Assembly: GCA_019802505.1 (NCBI GenBank)
Contig: JAFMOC010000090.1
Location: 5,001-69,000, forward strand
Direction of reading: 5' to 3'
DNA: 64,000 nucleotides
DNA from: Corydoras sp. C115
Lineage: Eukaryota; Chordata; Actinopteri; Siluriformes; Callichthyidae
The position numbers and the translations under genes were made by a program. The notes under the pieces are model-generated. The model was not told the DNA's origin. It ran no database searches and saw only the letters and a program-made list of their open reading frames with translations. Positions 22,393 through 34,475 of this stretch are shown here, piece after piece (position 1 is the stretch's first letter; each line of letters begins with the position of its first letter).

Positions 22393-23484
22393 TTATGATC
22401 TTTATGCACATCTTTGCACACTTTTGCACATTATAAATAACTACTGCAATTATAAACCCTTTAAGAACTTTCAAATCAGGGACATTTTTCTTGGCACATG
22501 TGGCTCACACCACTAGGAGGCCACCTACACTGTTACCTATCCACTTAATATTAACTGTTTACAAACCAATCCCAGGGTTTACGTCATACCACTACTTGAA
22601 TTTTTATTGTACTGTATTTTTTGCGATTCTTGGATTTGCACACGTGCACTTTATGTTGATTATGTAGTAGCTGTTATGTGTATTACCTTGTTCCTGGGGA
22701 ATACATATACTGTACTGTAATTTATATTGTGGAATGACAATTAAAATACTTGAATACTAAACAAAGATGTATTGGCTCACAAGCTGTAGAGGATAAATTA
22801 AAGCACATGAGACCCAACTGAGGCGATGGCGATCCATTCCAACCCCGATCCTCTTGTCAAAGCCATGTTTTTTTTTTAAAGTCTTCGCCACACAGGCGGA
22901 AGCACGAGTCTGATGCCAACTGCAATGTGAAAGCTTGAGAAGGTAAAGGGTAATGACTACAGTCAGATCACCACCAGTGGTGCCGCATCTGCAAAACGAG
23001 CTGCAAGTGTCTTCACAGTCCCAATGAACCTGGAACCGATGCTGGAACTGTTTCTATGGGTTATGCTTTGGGCCTAATTCTTTCCAGTCCGAAATCTGGA
23101 ACGTGTCCATTTGTCTTGGCGTCCGTTTCGAACCCTGCCACCTGCTGTCTTTGGTGCCAGAGCCAGTTCGGCGATAGATGGACGAATACTCTGGTCCAGA
23201 TTGAGCGAATGGAATTCCAGGCGCTAATTAATTACCCTGAAGATTGAAGTCTGCAACTCGACATGCGATGTTGTGTTCGTCCACTTTCGGTATTTGTACC
23301 TCTCAGAGGACAACAGAAGAACTAGGAGCAGGGTGTTCGAGACTTCTTTGAAACATGGCTATGAACGTGGGCATTTTGTTTCCTATGCCCCATGGGTTCA
23401 TGGTGCAGGATGGTTTGGGGTTACACAGCTAGCTACCCATTGGGTAGCCAAGCCAGCCACATGAAATTTCATTCACATGAAAGT
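22393..23484. other. single-copy sequence
   Basis: It is AT-rich to about 22760 and mixed after that. Small open frames only. Confidence 0.4.
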
Positions 23485-23789
23485 AGTACCACCACAGAGA
23501 ATGTTATTTGGTGTGTGCCTTAATCCTATCCCAGCAGTGTCACTGAGACGGACAAATAAAACTACAGTAAACACTAAACCCCCCTTCACCTCGTCAGTGT
23601 CACTGCACAACTGACAATAAACAATCCACCACCCAAATGATACCTGTTCTGTGATGCTCCTCACCAATAGAGAACAGAGAACCAACAGGGGACTAACAAA
23701 ACCAAGGACACAGATGGACTACAGTCTGTAATGGTAGAACTACAAAGCCCATCTTTATGGTAGGTCAAGGAAAGGTGGTGGTGATGTCA
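23485..23789 (-). mobile_element. foldback/Tc1-like MITE copy
   Basis: It contains CCCAGCAGTGTCACTGAGAC, CCACCACCCAAATGATACC and GAACCAACAGGGGAC, the complement of the 2018 element. A second copy of the same segment starts at 24122. Confidence 0.65.
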
Positions 23790-24126
23790 ATCCATCCATC
23801 CATTACCTCCCGCTTTATCCTTTAGTAGGGTCGTGGTGGGGTTCCCCATGCCCATCCAGGGGAGAACGTCTCGGACGCTGGGCAGATACACCCAGGACAG
23901 GGCGCCAATCTATCGCTGGGCACACACACACACTCTATATGGGGCAATTTGGAGAATTCAATTGACTTGATCCATATTTTTGGACTGTGGGAGGAAACCA
24001 GAGAACCTGGAGGAAACCCACGCGGACATGGGGAGAACATGGAAACTCCACCCAGATTGGGATTCGAAATGGGAATCCCTAGCGCTGAGAGGCGAACATG
24101 CTAACCACTAAGCCACCATGCCGCCA
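23790..24126 (-). mobile_element. tRNA-derived SINE, full length, between two MITE copies
   Basis: The complete tail-to-head order is present. It sits exactly between two direct copies of the foldback MITE. Confidence 0.88.
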
Positions 24127-24450
24127 AGAATGTTATTTGGTTGGTGCCAAATCTTAATCCTATCCCAGCAGTGTCACTGGGATGGACACATAATACTTCA
24201 GTAAACACCAAAACCCCCTTCACCTCATCAGTGTGACTGCAGAACTGACAATAAAAAATCCACCACCCAAATGATACCCGTTCTGTGATGGTCCTGCGCA
24301 ATTGAGAACGGAGAACCAACAGGGGACCAACAAAAGCAAGGACACAGATGGACTACAGTACAGACAGGACTACATTGTAGAACTACAAAGCTGTAGGTCA
24401 AGGAAAGTTGGTGGTGGATGCTGAAAACAAGGCAAAGCATTAAAAACAAG
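24122..24450 (-). mobile_element. foldback/Tc1-like MITE copy, directly repeated
   Basis: It shares order and wording with 23485-23789 (AATGTTATTTGG, CCCAGCAGTGTCACTG, CAAGGAAAG.TGGTGGTG). Confidence 0.65.
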
Positions 24451-25326
24451 GCTCTGGCGCCACCCCCGCTCTGCACCCATGCCTGCAAAAATTTGCACCG
24501 CGGCCTTAAACATCGTGAGTGACGAGTTTGAACTGTGATCTCTTAAAATCACAAGCAGTCACATGGGATGACTTGACTAAAGCCGAGCATGTCTCTGTCA
24601 CTCTGTCACTTCATCACCTCGTCTTCTTGCAGCAAAGAGCAAAATGGGGGCCTGGTGTGGTAATGTCTGCTTTAGAGAGAGAGAGAGAGAGAGCAAGAGA
24701 GAGAGAAAAGCGAGGGAAAACCCAGCTCAATCACTCTTTCATCGCCTTTAGACAGATTATACCCGTTTGCTAAGTGCTCCGTCTGCTGTCTCCCACAGAT
24801 GGAAATTGAACTTCTAGAGAGCTTTCCATCACCGCTTTCGCAAAAGACTCCTGCCTCTCTCTCTCTCTCTCTCCCTCTCACACACACACACACTTACACC
24901 CGGATACGTTTATGATCTCAATGGCTTTGGGGTATTCAGAAATGCCTGCTGACACACGAGCCAACCGCCAACCTCCTTAACACTCCATAACCCATAAGGT
25001 TTTAATGACGCCGTCCGAGATACATTTACTAAACAGTTGCTAAATGTCTTTCAGATGTTGCCCCTTCATGCACTCCCATCTGAATTCTGGCAGACGGGAA
25101 GGATCTGCTCTGATTTAGGCCTGCGAAGATTTATCGTATCTGGAGAAAAAATGCGCCGAGATTCTGGCTCTGAACGCCGGTGGAGGGAGAGCAGACTAAA
25201 AGTGATTGGCGTTTCGAGTTAAAGTTGAAATGGAAGGTTGTTTGTTCAGTCGTTATTGAATTGTGGCCAACTGACACTTTGGAGCGCTTAGCCTTATGAT
25301 GTAGATAATAACAATAAACCTCTGCT

Positions 25327-25329
<3 letters not shown>
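24451..25329. other. single-copy sequence with GA, CT and CA microsatellites
   Basis: (GA)n lies at about 24675-24706, (CT)n at 24856-24878 and (CA)n at 24880-24893. The rest is unique. Confidence 0.5.
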
Positions 25330-25376
<47 letters not shown>

Positions 25377-25392
25377 TATATAAATATAGATA
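25330..25392. repeat. (TA)n microsatellite
   Basis: The TA tract has GATA-like interruptions near its end and abuts the SINE head. Confidence 0.93.
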
Positions 25393-25393
25393 T

Positions 25394-25711
25394 ATTGGCA
25401 TGGTGGCTTAGTGGTTAGTATGTTCTCCTCTCAGCGCTAGGGGAACCTCTCATTCCCGGTTTGAATCCCAATCTGGGTGGAGTTTCCATGTTCTCCCCGT
25501 GTCCGCGTGGGTTTCCTCTGGGTTCTCCGGTTTCCTCCCACAGTCCAAACACATGGATCAAGGTCAATTGACTTCTCCAAATTGCCCCATAAAGAGTGTG
25601 TCTGTGTGAGTGAGTGTGTGCCCAGGGATAGATTGGCACCCTGTCCTGGGTGTATCTGCCCAGCGCCCGAGACGTTCTCCCCTGGATGGGCATGGGGAAC
25701 CCCACCATGAT
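25394..25711 (+). mobile_element. SINE lacking its tail
   Basis: It runs from TTGGCATGGTGGCTTAGTGG to GGGGAACCCCACCATGATG. The GGATAAAGCGG tail is replaced by (GT)n then (TA)n. Confidence 0.85.
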
Positions 25712-25722
25712 GTGTGTGTGTA

Positions 25723-25796
<74 letters not shown>
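25712..25796. repeat. (GT)n-(TA)n compound microsatellite
   Basis: GT at 25711-25730 is followed by TA to 25796. Confidence 0.93.
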
Positions 25797-25799
<3 letters not shown>

Positions 25800-26065
25800 T
25801 TTGTAGTTCTATAGTTCCATTCTGTAGTCCATCTGTTCCTCTACATACTCTGTTAGTCCCCTTTGTTCACTGATGATCAGGACCCCCACAGAGCAGGAAT
25901 TATTAAGGTGGTGGATGATGGTACAAGTGGATAAGACGCCTGTATGTTTTCAATTGATATACTGATCTCTGTCTAATTCACTCCTACCAGCACAACACAC
26001 TGACACACCACCACCATGTCAGCATCACTGCAGTAATGAGAACCATCCACCACCCTAAGTCCTCC
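25797..26065. mobile_element. foldback/Tc1-like MITE, diverged copy
   Basis: It has GACTTTGTAGTTCTATAGTT at the left and CACCACCATGTCAGCATCAC and ACCATCCACCACC at the right, as in related fish repeats. Confidence 0.5.
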
Positions 26066-27084
26066 TTGGTGGGGGTCTGCTTCTTGGCAAAATCTTTAGC
26101 AGACCATCAACTGTGCACCCTGCAGCTTGATTTTGGGCATTTTTGTGTGTCCTTGCTATCAATGCAACATGATTTTTGGGCGTGTTTTTGGCGTCACATG
26201 TGATAAACCAATAAGCGTGTCACTTGGCGTTCTTTTTAAGAGCCAGTTGCACGCTGACTTTTGGCAGATTGCTATTTTAATTGTGCAAAAAAAAAAACAC
26301 CAAGAAAGCACCAATTACGTGTAAAGTAACAAAGTAATAAGACTGGATTGAGAACAGACCAATGTTCTATTAGAATCCAGCCGCTGAATCCATTCATTAA
26401 TTCGTCTTCAGTAACCACTCTATTCTGGCCTGGCTCATGTTGAGAACCTTCTCCCAGCTTCTGGCCGCATGTGGACTGCATCGTAATTTGCCCGGGGCAG
26501 TCATTCGAATAAAACCGAGCGAAAGCATGTTTACGTCAACACTCGGAGCCCATGGGGAACCTGAGCCTCGCTGCACTCACCGCCCATTTGGCCTGACCCG
26601 AAGACTGAAGAAAGTGAAATTGGATTTTTGATTAGTGTCTAATACAAGGGCCGACGGTCCTCTCATTCTGAACATCACAGAGACATCCCTGTGATGACCA
26701 CTGTCCCGGCAGACACTTGAATTAAAGGCTAGGAAATGGGAACAATAGCCTGCAGTCCCCTCCAGAATGCTGGGCAACCTTGATGAAGATGAGTCAATAA
26801 TAAATATACGAACTGTATTCTGAATTAACTTCGGTTTCATTCAATTACCTCAAGATGACACCACTAGAAATTGGAGTGCAATGGAAGTTAAAGTGTGGGG
26901 ACATTATGAGGATGGTACACTGCATTCATCACACACAGAATCAGGTTTTATTCAATGGAACGGTCAGCAAGATGCTGGCAGGTGTAATTATAAGCACTAA
27001 AATCCTTGCTCTGCTATTCTATTTACCGCCGTCTCCTCCGATGCCATCAACCAAATCTTTTTGACGTCTTGTTATTGTCTGTCA
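26066..27084. other. single-copy sequence
   Basis: No repeats were recognised. Frames up to 87 codons without features. Confidence 0.4.
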
Positions 27085-27245
27085 AGGTGGTTCTCAGTCA
27101 GCGGTACACCTGGGGTTTCCATTACAAAGATAGTTATATGCCACCAATGTATCCATCAGGGTAGATATATTCACAAGCAGGGTTGCTATTTAAACGCATG
27201 GACGGAAGGTATGAAAATTGACTATTGGTGGGGTGTAATATACCA
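27085..27245 (+). repeat. GTTGCTATTTAAAC dispersed repeat, copy C
   Basis: GCGGTACACCTGGGG, TATTCACAAGCAGGGTTGCT, ATTTAAACGCATGG, ATTGGTGGGGTGTAAT follow in family order. Confidence 0.7.
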
Positions 27246-27956
27246 AATTAGTCTTGTATTTTTGCATGTGGTGATCAATTAAAGTCCTACTTGGGTTAAT
27301 CCACAATTTAACCACTTTCTATTGACCCAGTCAGTAAATATAGCACAAAGTGAAGTGGCTAAGGGGAATTGTGCTGCAATTATCCCCAATTCTTGTCTCT
27401 CTGACGTCTAGCGGTTGATGAAAAAGTTGCGACGCAAAAGTATCATCCCAAAATTGACTTTCGCGTACTTTTCACCCTCAAATTTTTACCAAATGTCACC
27501 CGTGGGCCTTAAAGCTCAAAGAGCCATCGCAAGCCTTTGTTCTTGCAGTCGGCGAAAGCTTGTCGTGTATGATTCATGAACCTTTAGGTCTGAATGGAGG
27601 GTGTTTTCTGGGTCACATGGTTTACAAGTCTTGCTCTTCAGCGTCTCTTCATTTCGCTTCCCCTGACAGCCGTAGATACTTTGTACCATGACATCCCTCC
27701 TGTCACTTCATTTCCTCTTACCAGGCATTCAAAGCTGAAAACCAGAAGGTCCTGGCCTTCGTCCCATCAAGGAACCACGACAAGCCTCTCCATCTGCCGG
27801 GCTGTATGAGTATAAATCTTGCGTCTGTACACTTGACGGGTCATTTAGGTGGTTGCATCGTTAAAGCTTTATGTTTCTATTTCAGTAAACAAAGTATATT
27901 TGTTAAAATATGTGCATTGAAACATTAGGAGTCATTTGTTAAATGTTCGTCTAGAG
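27246..27956. other. single-copy sequence
   Basis: Nothing recognised. Confidence 0.4.
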
Positions 27957-28060
27957 CAGGGGTGGCACCCAAAAGAGGGGGTCAAAGCTCAAAGCACACT
28001 TTAGGTTGTGGGCCAAACAGAACACACTAAAATTTAATGGTTTCTGAAAATGAATGGGAA
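27957..28060 (+). mobile_element. possible hAT-type fragment
   Basis: CAGGGGTGGCACCC resembles the common hAT terminus CAGGGGTGTC, and GTGGGCCAAACAGAACAC resembles the region next to it. The opposite end is not found. Confidence 0.35.
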
Positions 28061-28844
28061 TAAAAAATATTAAAACGTATATATAAAATTATATTATATA
28101 TTATATTATATTCAGTTTTCTTTGCACTTGGAAAAAATACACTGGAAATATCTGATTGCTGAGTAACAGGATTCCGGTTTCCCTAACAATCAAATACTGC
28201 CATTTAGTGGCTAAATCATAGAACACAGTTCTTAAAAAATCATAGACAATTAATTAATTGCATTATTTTCACTATCAAGCATTGATGCGAATGTAAAATG
28301 GTCAAAGGTGTGTGTTATTGTCAATAATGTCACAGCTGGACCAATCAGATTGGAACTACCTGTTTGATAATGCTAATGAACTAGTTGTACCTGGTTATAG
28401 TTATACCTCCACATTGTATTGTTTAAGCAGCAGCGGCAGTCACTTTAATAAAAGCCTCTGAGTCTATAGGTAGATATGAAAAGCTAAATATAGAAAGATC
28501 AGAATGAGCTCTGTGAAGACAGAAGCCAGGCGAGATATTCTGACAGTGAGGGGCAGCTGGAGCGGTTTTTAAAGTAGGCCTGTGTCAGGGGTTGAGAAAT
28601 GTTTTAACATGCAACCTTTATGGAGGTTTTGAAAAGGTCGCGGCTCAGCCTCGCTGAATTTCTATAAAGAAGGTGCAATAGTGAATTCCTGCTTTTCATT
28701 CTGTTATATAAACCTCAATAGGACGTCAGCTGGTTGTTGGTTGGTTGTTAGTTAGCAGATGCGAATGCATGGAGAGGTTGAGAAAGACAGTGCACTAATA
28801 ATTATATACTTATTAATTATCATATCGCTAGTACTTGCAGTGAG
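28061..28844. other. mostly unique sequence
   Basis: The segment 28315-28360 is shared with 6190-6235. The rest is unique and AT-rich. Confidence 0.4.
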
Positions 28845-30390
28845 TTCTGTACGTATAAGGCATTATAACTGCATTCATAAACCTTTATAAAGTATCCTTA
28901 ATGCTTAATCAGATGAATGTACATAGATGTTCATAGAGCCCAGTCATGAAGTGTTAACAATATGACATAAGGCTTTATCACACAAAATGACATAATGCAT
29001 TATAATATATTTATAGTATATTTTACTTCACTTACTTTTCTTAAAGTCTGTAAAGAGTAGTAATAATCTTTTATAATGCATTATGAACCAATATTGATAC
29101 ACTCTCCTTCATGGGGTTAATAAATGGCACCATTTGACCTAATACCTGTAAAGTCAGCTTTAAGTAGTTATGAGCACTTATTAAGCAATTTTCAGGGAAG
29201 CCCTTCATTTAGCCCGAATGTTATAACGCTTAATGACACTGGTATCTACAAAAAGTAAATGTACAGTAACACTTTCTATGAATCTGGTATTCATAATGCA
29301 TTATAAAGCATTCCTAAAACATATTTTATAAGCTTCGGTTAATGTACATTTCAAGACCAGTGTCATTAAGCTTTATAATGCTTGTGTAAAACATATGCCC
29401 CTTCTAAAAGCCCTATGTCATATTGTTATAACACATTACTACTGTGATTATAAACATATATGTACATTAACCGAAGCTTATAAAAATATGTTTTAGGAAT
29501 GCTTTATAATGCATTATGAATACCAGATTCATAGAAAATGTTACTGTACATTTACTTTTTGTAGATACCAGTGTCATTAAGTGTTTATAATCACAGTCGT
29601 AATGTGTTATAACACTATGACAAAGGGCTTTTAGAAGGGGCATATATTTTACACAAGCATTATAAAGCATTCCTAAATATATAAATGGTCTTGAAATTAA
29701 GTTAAAATGGTTAAATTGTACTGTACATTTATAATGCATTATGACATTGTGTTATGGATTATTATGATGAGAAATGCTTATAACACTTTATGATTGTGGT
29801 TATAAACTTTATAAACATGTACATCAAGAAAGGCTTATGATTAGTGTTCTAAAGCATTAAGAATACTTTATAACATTGTAGGAATGTGTTATTAATGCAT
29901 TATGAATACCAGATTGATGGAACGCTCTGACATTGTGTCTTTGGCTTTACAGTAACGCTTTCTATGAATCTGGTATTCATAATGCATTATAAAGCATTCC
30001 TAAAACATATTTTATAAGCTTCGGTTAATGTACATATATGTTTATAACCACAGTCGTAATGTGTTATAACAATATGACATCGGGCTTTTAGAAGGGGAAT
30101 ATGTTTTACTAGAGCATTATAAAGCTTTATGACACTGGTCTTGAAATTAAGTTAAAATGGTTATGAACTCTTATATATTATAATGTTATGAACTCTTATG
30201 ATGAGAAATGCTTACCACTTTATGATTGTGGTTATAAACATTATAAACATGTACATCAATAAAGCCTTATGATAAGTGTTCTAAAGCATTAAGAATACTT
30301 TATAACACTATGGAAATGTGTTCTTAATGCATTATGAACACCAGATTGATAGAACGCTCTGACATTGTGTCTTTGGCTTTAATGTTAGGC
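28845..30390. mobile_element. cluster of nested A/T-rich elements with a near-perfect hairpin
   Basis: At least three partial copies lie here. The left arm 29229-29348 and right arm 29461-29581 are inverted repeats of about 120 bp with one substitution and one indel, and the spacer is 112 bp. A further direct copy starts near 29950. The segment CGCTCTGACATTGTGTC occurs at about 29921 and 30352, showing a direct duplication of about 430 bp. Confidence 0.8.
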
Positions 30391-31113
30391 AGAAGTGGAA
30401 CCAGTCTGAATTGTGATATCGAAGAACTTGCACACGAAAAAAATAAATAAATTTAAAAAAAAACGTAGTGCAAAAGCTGTTAAATAATGACTGTAAAGTG
30501 TTACAGCTCTGCTGCTGCGAGGCCATCTGTTCAAGGAAACGTTTTAAAAAATGATAACTCGTAGCGATCTGCGCGTAAACAAACCCATAATGTAAGTTAA
30601 AATACACAGCCTCGGTGATGTCACTCTGTCAATTCATCCCTTGCGGATGCCGTGACCCCATTTTGTGGCAAGTGGCAGCTGAAGGCAGCTCTCAGATTGT
30701 CCACCTGGATTTGGTTAAGGGCTCTGCGGCTGACCCGCCGTGCACCCTGTTGTCCTTCCCTTCTTTTCCCTTCTCATCTTTATCGTCTGTCTGGTCCTCT
30801 CTCGCGGCTCGCGGCTGCTTCTTCACTTTTAAGTGGCCACTTGCCAGGTTAAGATTAATTGCGGTGAATTATTTCACCACTGATGTAGCAACGGGGGTTC
30901 TACTTATATATCCGGGGGTATTAAGTTGCCTTTGGGCTTCCGACCGAGTTGGAGGGAGTTAGTGAGGAAGGATGAACCCTGGTGGATCCCGGGACTAAAG
31001 CTCTGGCGGAAGCTTTTCTTTGCCCCTGGCCTAGTTCTTTTCCCCTAAGCAATTGTTATGCTGCTTATGTATCAAACACTTTAATTAGTATCATTAATTA
31101 GTTTTATATATAT
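30391..31113. other. single-copy sequence
   Basis: Frames of 66-115 codons at 30615-30962 lack features. No repeats seen. Confidence 0.4.
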
Positions 31114-31297
31114 ATGGCACGGTGGCTTAGTGGTTAGCACGTTCGCCTCTCAGTGCTAGGGTTTCCAGGTTCGAATCCCAATCTGGGTGGAGTTTCCATG
31201 TTCTCCCCGTGTCCGTGTGGGTTTCCTCCGGGTTCTCTGGTTTCCTCCCACAGTCCAAAAACATCAAGTCAATTGAGTTCTCCAAATTGCCCCATAT

Positions 31298-31329
<32 letters not shown>

Positions 31330-31461
31330 TGTGGGCCCAGCGATAGATTGCCGCCCTGTCCTAAGTGTATCTGCGCCCGAAACGTTCTCCCCTGGAGGCA
31401 TGAGGAACCCCACCGCGACCCTAATAGAGGATAAAGTGGAAGATAATGGATGGATGGGTAA
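31114..31461 (+). mobile_element. tRNA-derived SINE, full length with internal (GT)n
   Basis: The GTGTGTCTGTGTGAGTGAG part of the body has expanded to (GT)n at 31301-31326. Confidence 0.87.
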
Positions 31462-31802
31462 TGGGCGGCATGGTGGCTTAGTAGTTAACATGTTCGTATC
31501 TCAGCACTGGGGATCCAGGTTTGAATCCCAATCTGGATGGAGTTTCCATGTTCTCCCCGTGTCCGCATGGGTTTCCTCCGGGTTCTCCGGTTTCCTCCCA
31601 CAGTCCAAAAACATGGATCCAGGTCAATTGAATTCTCCAAATTGCCCCATATAGAGTGTGCTTGTGTGTGAGTGAGTGTGCCCAGCGATAGATTGGCGCC
31701 CTGTCCTGGGTGTATCTACCCAGCGCCCGAAACGTTCTCCCCTGGAGGCCACCTCGACTCTAGTAGAGGATAAAGCGGAAGATAAAGGATGGATGGATGG
31801 AT
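31462..31802 (+). mobile_element. tRNA-derived SINE, full length, in tandem with the previous copy
   Basis: The head GGGCGGCATGGTGGCTTAG starts directly after the previous tail. It ends in (GGAT)n. Confidence 0.88.
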
Positions 31803-31896
31803 ATATATTAATATAATTTTTTTGTTTAAGAGGTATTTCATAGGCTGGCATCGAGGCAACTCGACTGGCCAAGCCTCTCCCTCTCTCTCTCTCTCT

Positions 31897-31940
<44 letters not shown>

Positions 31941-32689
31941 TCAAGGGAATACCACCAATTTAAAAAGATGTCATTATTAATTACGCCAATAGCAGCATGA
32001 AGACCTTCAGCCTATCCCGTTGGCTGAGACTCTATTTGCTGTTCATTTCAATTTGTCTTTTAAAACATCATGTCATCGTAAAAAAATAATAAACCATCAG
32101 TGTGGAATGTGCAAAAGTTTGCACACCTCGCAGGTTCAGTTCTTCATAACTCCTCCTCTTGGTGCACCACCACCTGCAGCACCTGTGTATCCAGCAGTTC
32201 TCTTGACAGTTTAATATGGCTGAGTGTTTGTTCAAGGTTTAAAGATCCAGACATTTGTATAACGACATCATTTGTTATCTTATGAAGTCTGAAACCTTTT
32301 ATTAAAGACAGAGTGTCTGTGTATTTGATGTTGCTGAACACATTGTGTTTTGTGTTTGATTAACTCCACGGTTTGTCTTTGCTTTTTCTCATATCATAAA
32401 AATGAGAACATGTGATATTTGGCAAAAGAGGCCCAAGCGGTCACCCAGGACCGTCACCGTATACCCCGCAGAACTCCAGCGCTTCAGTATCGGCATTAAG
32501 AAACCCGGCTGTTTTGTATTGAACATGGGAACCTCGAGGTTAATAAAGGATATAGTTCACAGTGTAATGTGTCGCATCAGCATCTCAGAGTCCGAACAGC
32601 TGGTTCAAATGAGAAGGTCTTTTATTAATAAATCATCACAGAACCCAAATCCTTTATGATGTAATGCGATCATCATAACCTGTGGGTGA
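31803..32689. other. single-copy sequence with a (CT)n-(CA)n tract
   Basis: (CT)n then (CA)n lies at about 31880-31936. Near 32108, GTGCAAAAGTTTGCACAC is a perfect palindrome like some Tc1-type ends, but no partner was found. The stretch 32400-32660 is unique. Confidence 0.45.
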
Positions 32690-33715
32690 GTGTGTGGGTC
32701 TGTGTGTGTTTGTGTGTAGGTGGTTATGTGTGTGTGTGTTGGGGATGTGTGTTGGTGGATTTGTGTGGGTATATGTGTGTGGGTGTGGGTGTATGTGAGT
32801 GGGTGTATGGGTGAGACTGAGTGTGTGTAGGTTGGGGGGTGTTGGTGGATTTGTGTGGGTGTGAGTATGGGTGTATGAGGGGTTGCTGGTGGATTTGTAT
32901 GGGTGTCGGGTGTGTGGGTGTTCGTGTGTGTGGGTTCCTGTATGTATGTGTGTTGGTGGATTTGTGTTGGTGTGTGTGTGGGGTGGGTGTGAATGTATGG
33001 GGGTGTGGGTGTATGTGAGCCTGTGTGTGTGTGTGTGTTGGTAGACTTGTGTGGATGTGAGTATCGGGTGTGTGGGTGTTTGTGTGTGGGTTTTCTGTAG
33101 GTGAATGTGTGTGTGTGGGGGGGTGTTTGTGTGTGTGGGTTTCTGTAGGTGTGTGTGTGTGTTGGTGTATGTAGATGTGTAGAGGTGTATGTTGGTGTGA
33201 ATGTGTGGGGGGTGCGGGTGTATGTAAACCTGGGTGTGTTTGTGGGAGGTGTGTTGGTGGACTTGAGTGGGTGTGAGTGTCGGGGGTGTGGGTGTTTGTG
33301 TGTGTTTGTGTGTGGGGGTTTCTGTAGGTGTGTGTGTTGGTGGATTTGTGTTGGTGTATGTAGATGTATGTAGGTGGATGTGAAGGTATGTATACCTGGG
33401 TGTGTGTGGGGGGGGTGTTGGTGGACTTGTGTGGGTGTGAGTGTCGGGGTGTGGGTGTTTGTGTGTGTGTGGGTTTCTGTAGGTGTGTGTGTTGGTGGAT
33501 TTGTGTTGGTGTATGTAGATGTATGTAGGTGAATGTGAAGGTGTGGGTGTATGTATACCTGGGTGTGTGTGTGTGTGTGGGGGGGGGGGGTGTTGGTGGA
33601 TGTGTGTGTGTGGGGGGGGGTGTTGGTGGACTTGTGTGTGTGTTTGTGTGTGGGGGGGTGTTGGTGGAGTTGTGTGTGTGGGGGGGGGGGGGTTTGTGTG
33701 AGGGTGATCTGCAGC
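32690..33715. repeat. GT-rich complex minisatellite (about 1 kb)
   Basis: Units mix (GT)n, GTTGGTGGATTTGTGT and GGGTGTATGT. Longer units including TTTCTGTAGGTG recur near 33140, 33320 and 33475. G runs of 8-12 are frequent in the last 150 bp. Opposite-strand reading gives a 371-codon Thr/His/Pro frame that is only the repeat. Confidence 0.93.
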
Positions 33716-33739
33716 AACATCTTATTTAATATTTTACTT

Positions 33740-34149
33740 AATTTCGAATTCCTTTATTATTTGTCCTCTTCATTCTTTCCCTCCCCGACCTTATTTTCTA
33801 ACCCCCTTCCTGTCCTTCTTACCCTCCTTTTGCCCCTTTTTCTTTCCTCCCTGTCCATCCTTCATGTCCTCTCTTTTTGTCCCCTGTCCACATGTCCTTA
33901 CTTTCGTTCTGCTGTCCATCCCTGCACTCTGCTGCTCTTTCTCTGTCATTTTTTTGCTCTTGTGCATTTTTCTGTATTTTTTCTCTTTAACTCGATTTGC
34001 GTTTATTATTTTTCGGTTTGCGTTCTCTTACACTGTGTTTCTCGATTTATTACTTTACTTCATTGTTTCTTTCTGTTGTTCTTTTTTTTTGCTCTCTTTG
34101 TATTTTTCATATTTCTCTCGTTCATTATTTTGCGGTGCATGTTGTCCTC
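33740..34149 (+). other. long polypyrimidine tract on the sense strand
   Basis: About 400 bp is dominated by C and T with few A or G. It directly follows the GT-rich array and ends in TTGTCCTCAG, which looks like a strong splice acceptor. Confidence 0.7.
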
Positions 34150-34151
34150 AG

Positions 34152-34374
34152 GCTCATCAACAAGCTTCCCGAATTGAAAATGACACTAATAAAGATCTAC
34201 AGCATCGACCCTGATATCAACGGGGAGTCGGTTTTTGCCCTCATTTACCCTCACACTGCTGTGATCTAATATTACTGCCACGCTGAAAAGCCATTTAGCC
34301 CCTAGTGGCACTAAAAGATGAGCAAAAAAATTTTAAAATACAATTTGAAATAAAAGTCATGAAATTAAAACAGG

Positions 34375-34380
<6 letters not shown>
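34152..34380 (+). other. unique segment after a splice-acceptor-like site
   Basis: After the AG at 34150-34151 a frame stays open for 38 codons (LINKLPELKMTLIKI...) to a stop near 34268. AATAAA lies at 34349-34354. It does not match any MACROD2 segment that I know. It could be a chance cryptic terminal exon or a plain non-coding block. Confidence 0.25.
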
Positions 34381-34462
<82 letters not shown>

Positions 34463-34475
34463 TGTATATATATAT
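34381..34475. repeat. (TA)n microsatellite
   Basis: About 95 bp of TA with one ACTG interruption. It abuts an A/T-rich element. Confidence 0.95.

Noticed and set aside
30615..30962. 115-codon frame as a gene
   Set aside because: Overlapping frames in two phases and low-complexity Ser/Phe content suggest chance.
32605..33720. 371-codon minus-strand frame of Thr, His and Pro
   Set aside because: It is a direct reading of the GT-rich tandem array and shows no domain, only repeat units.
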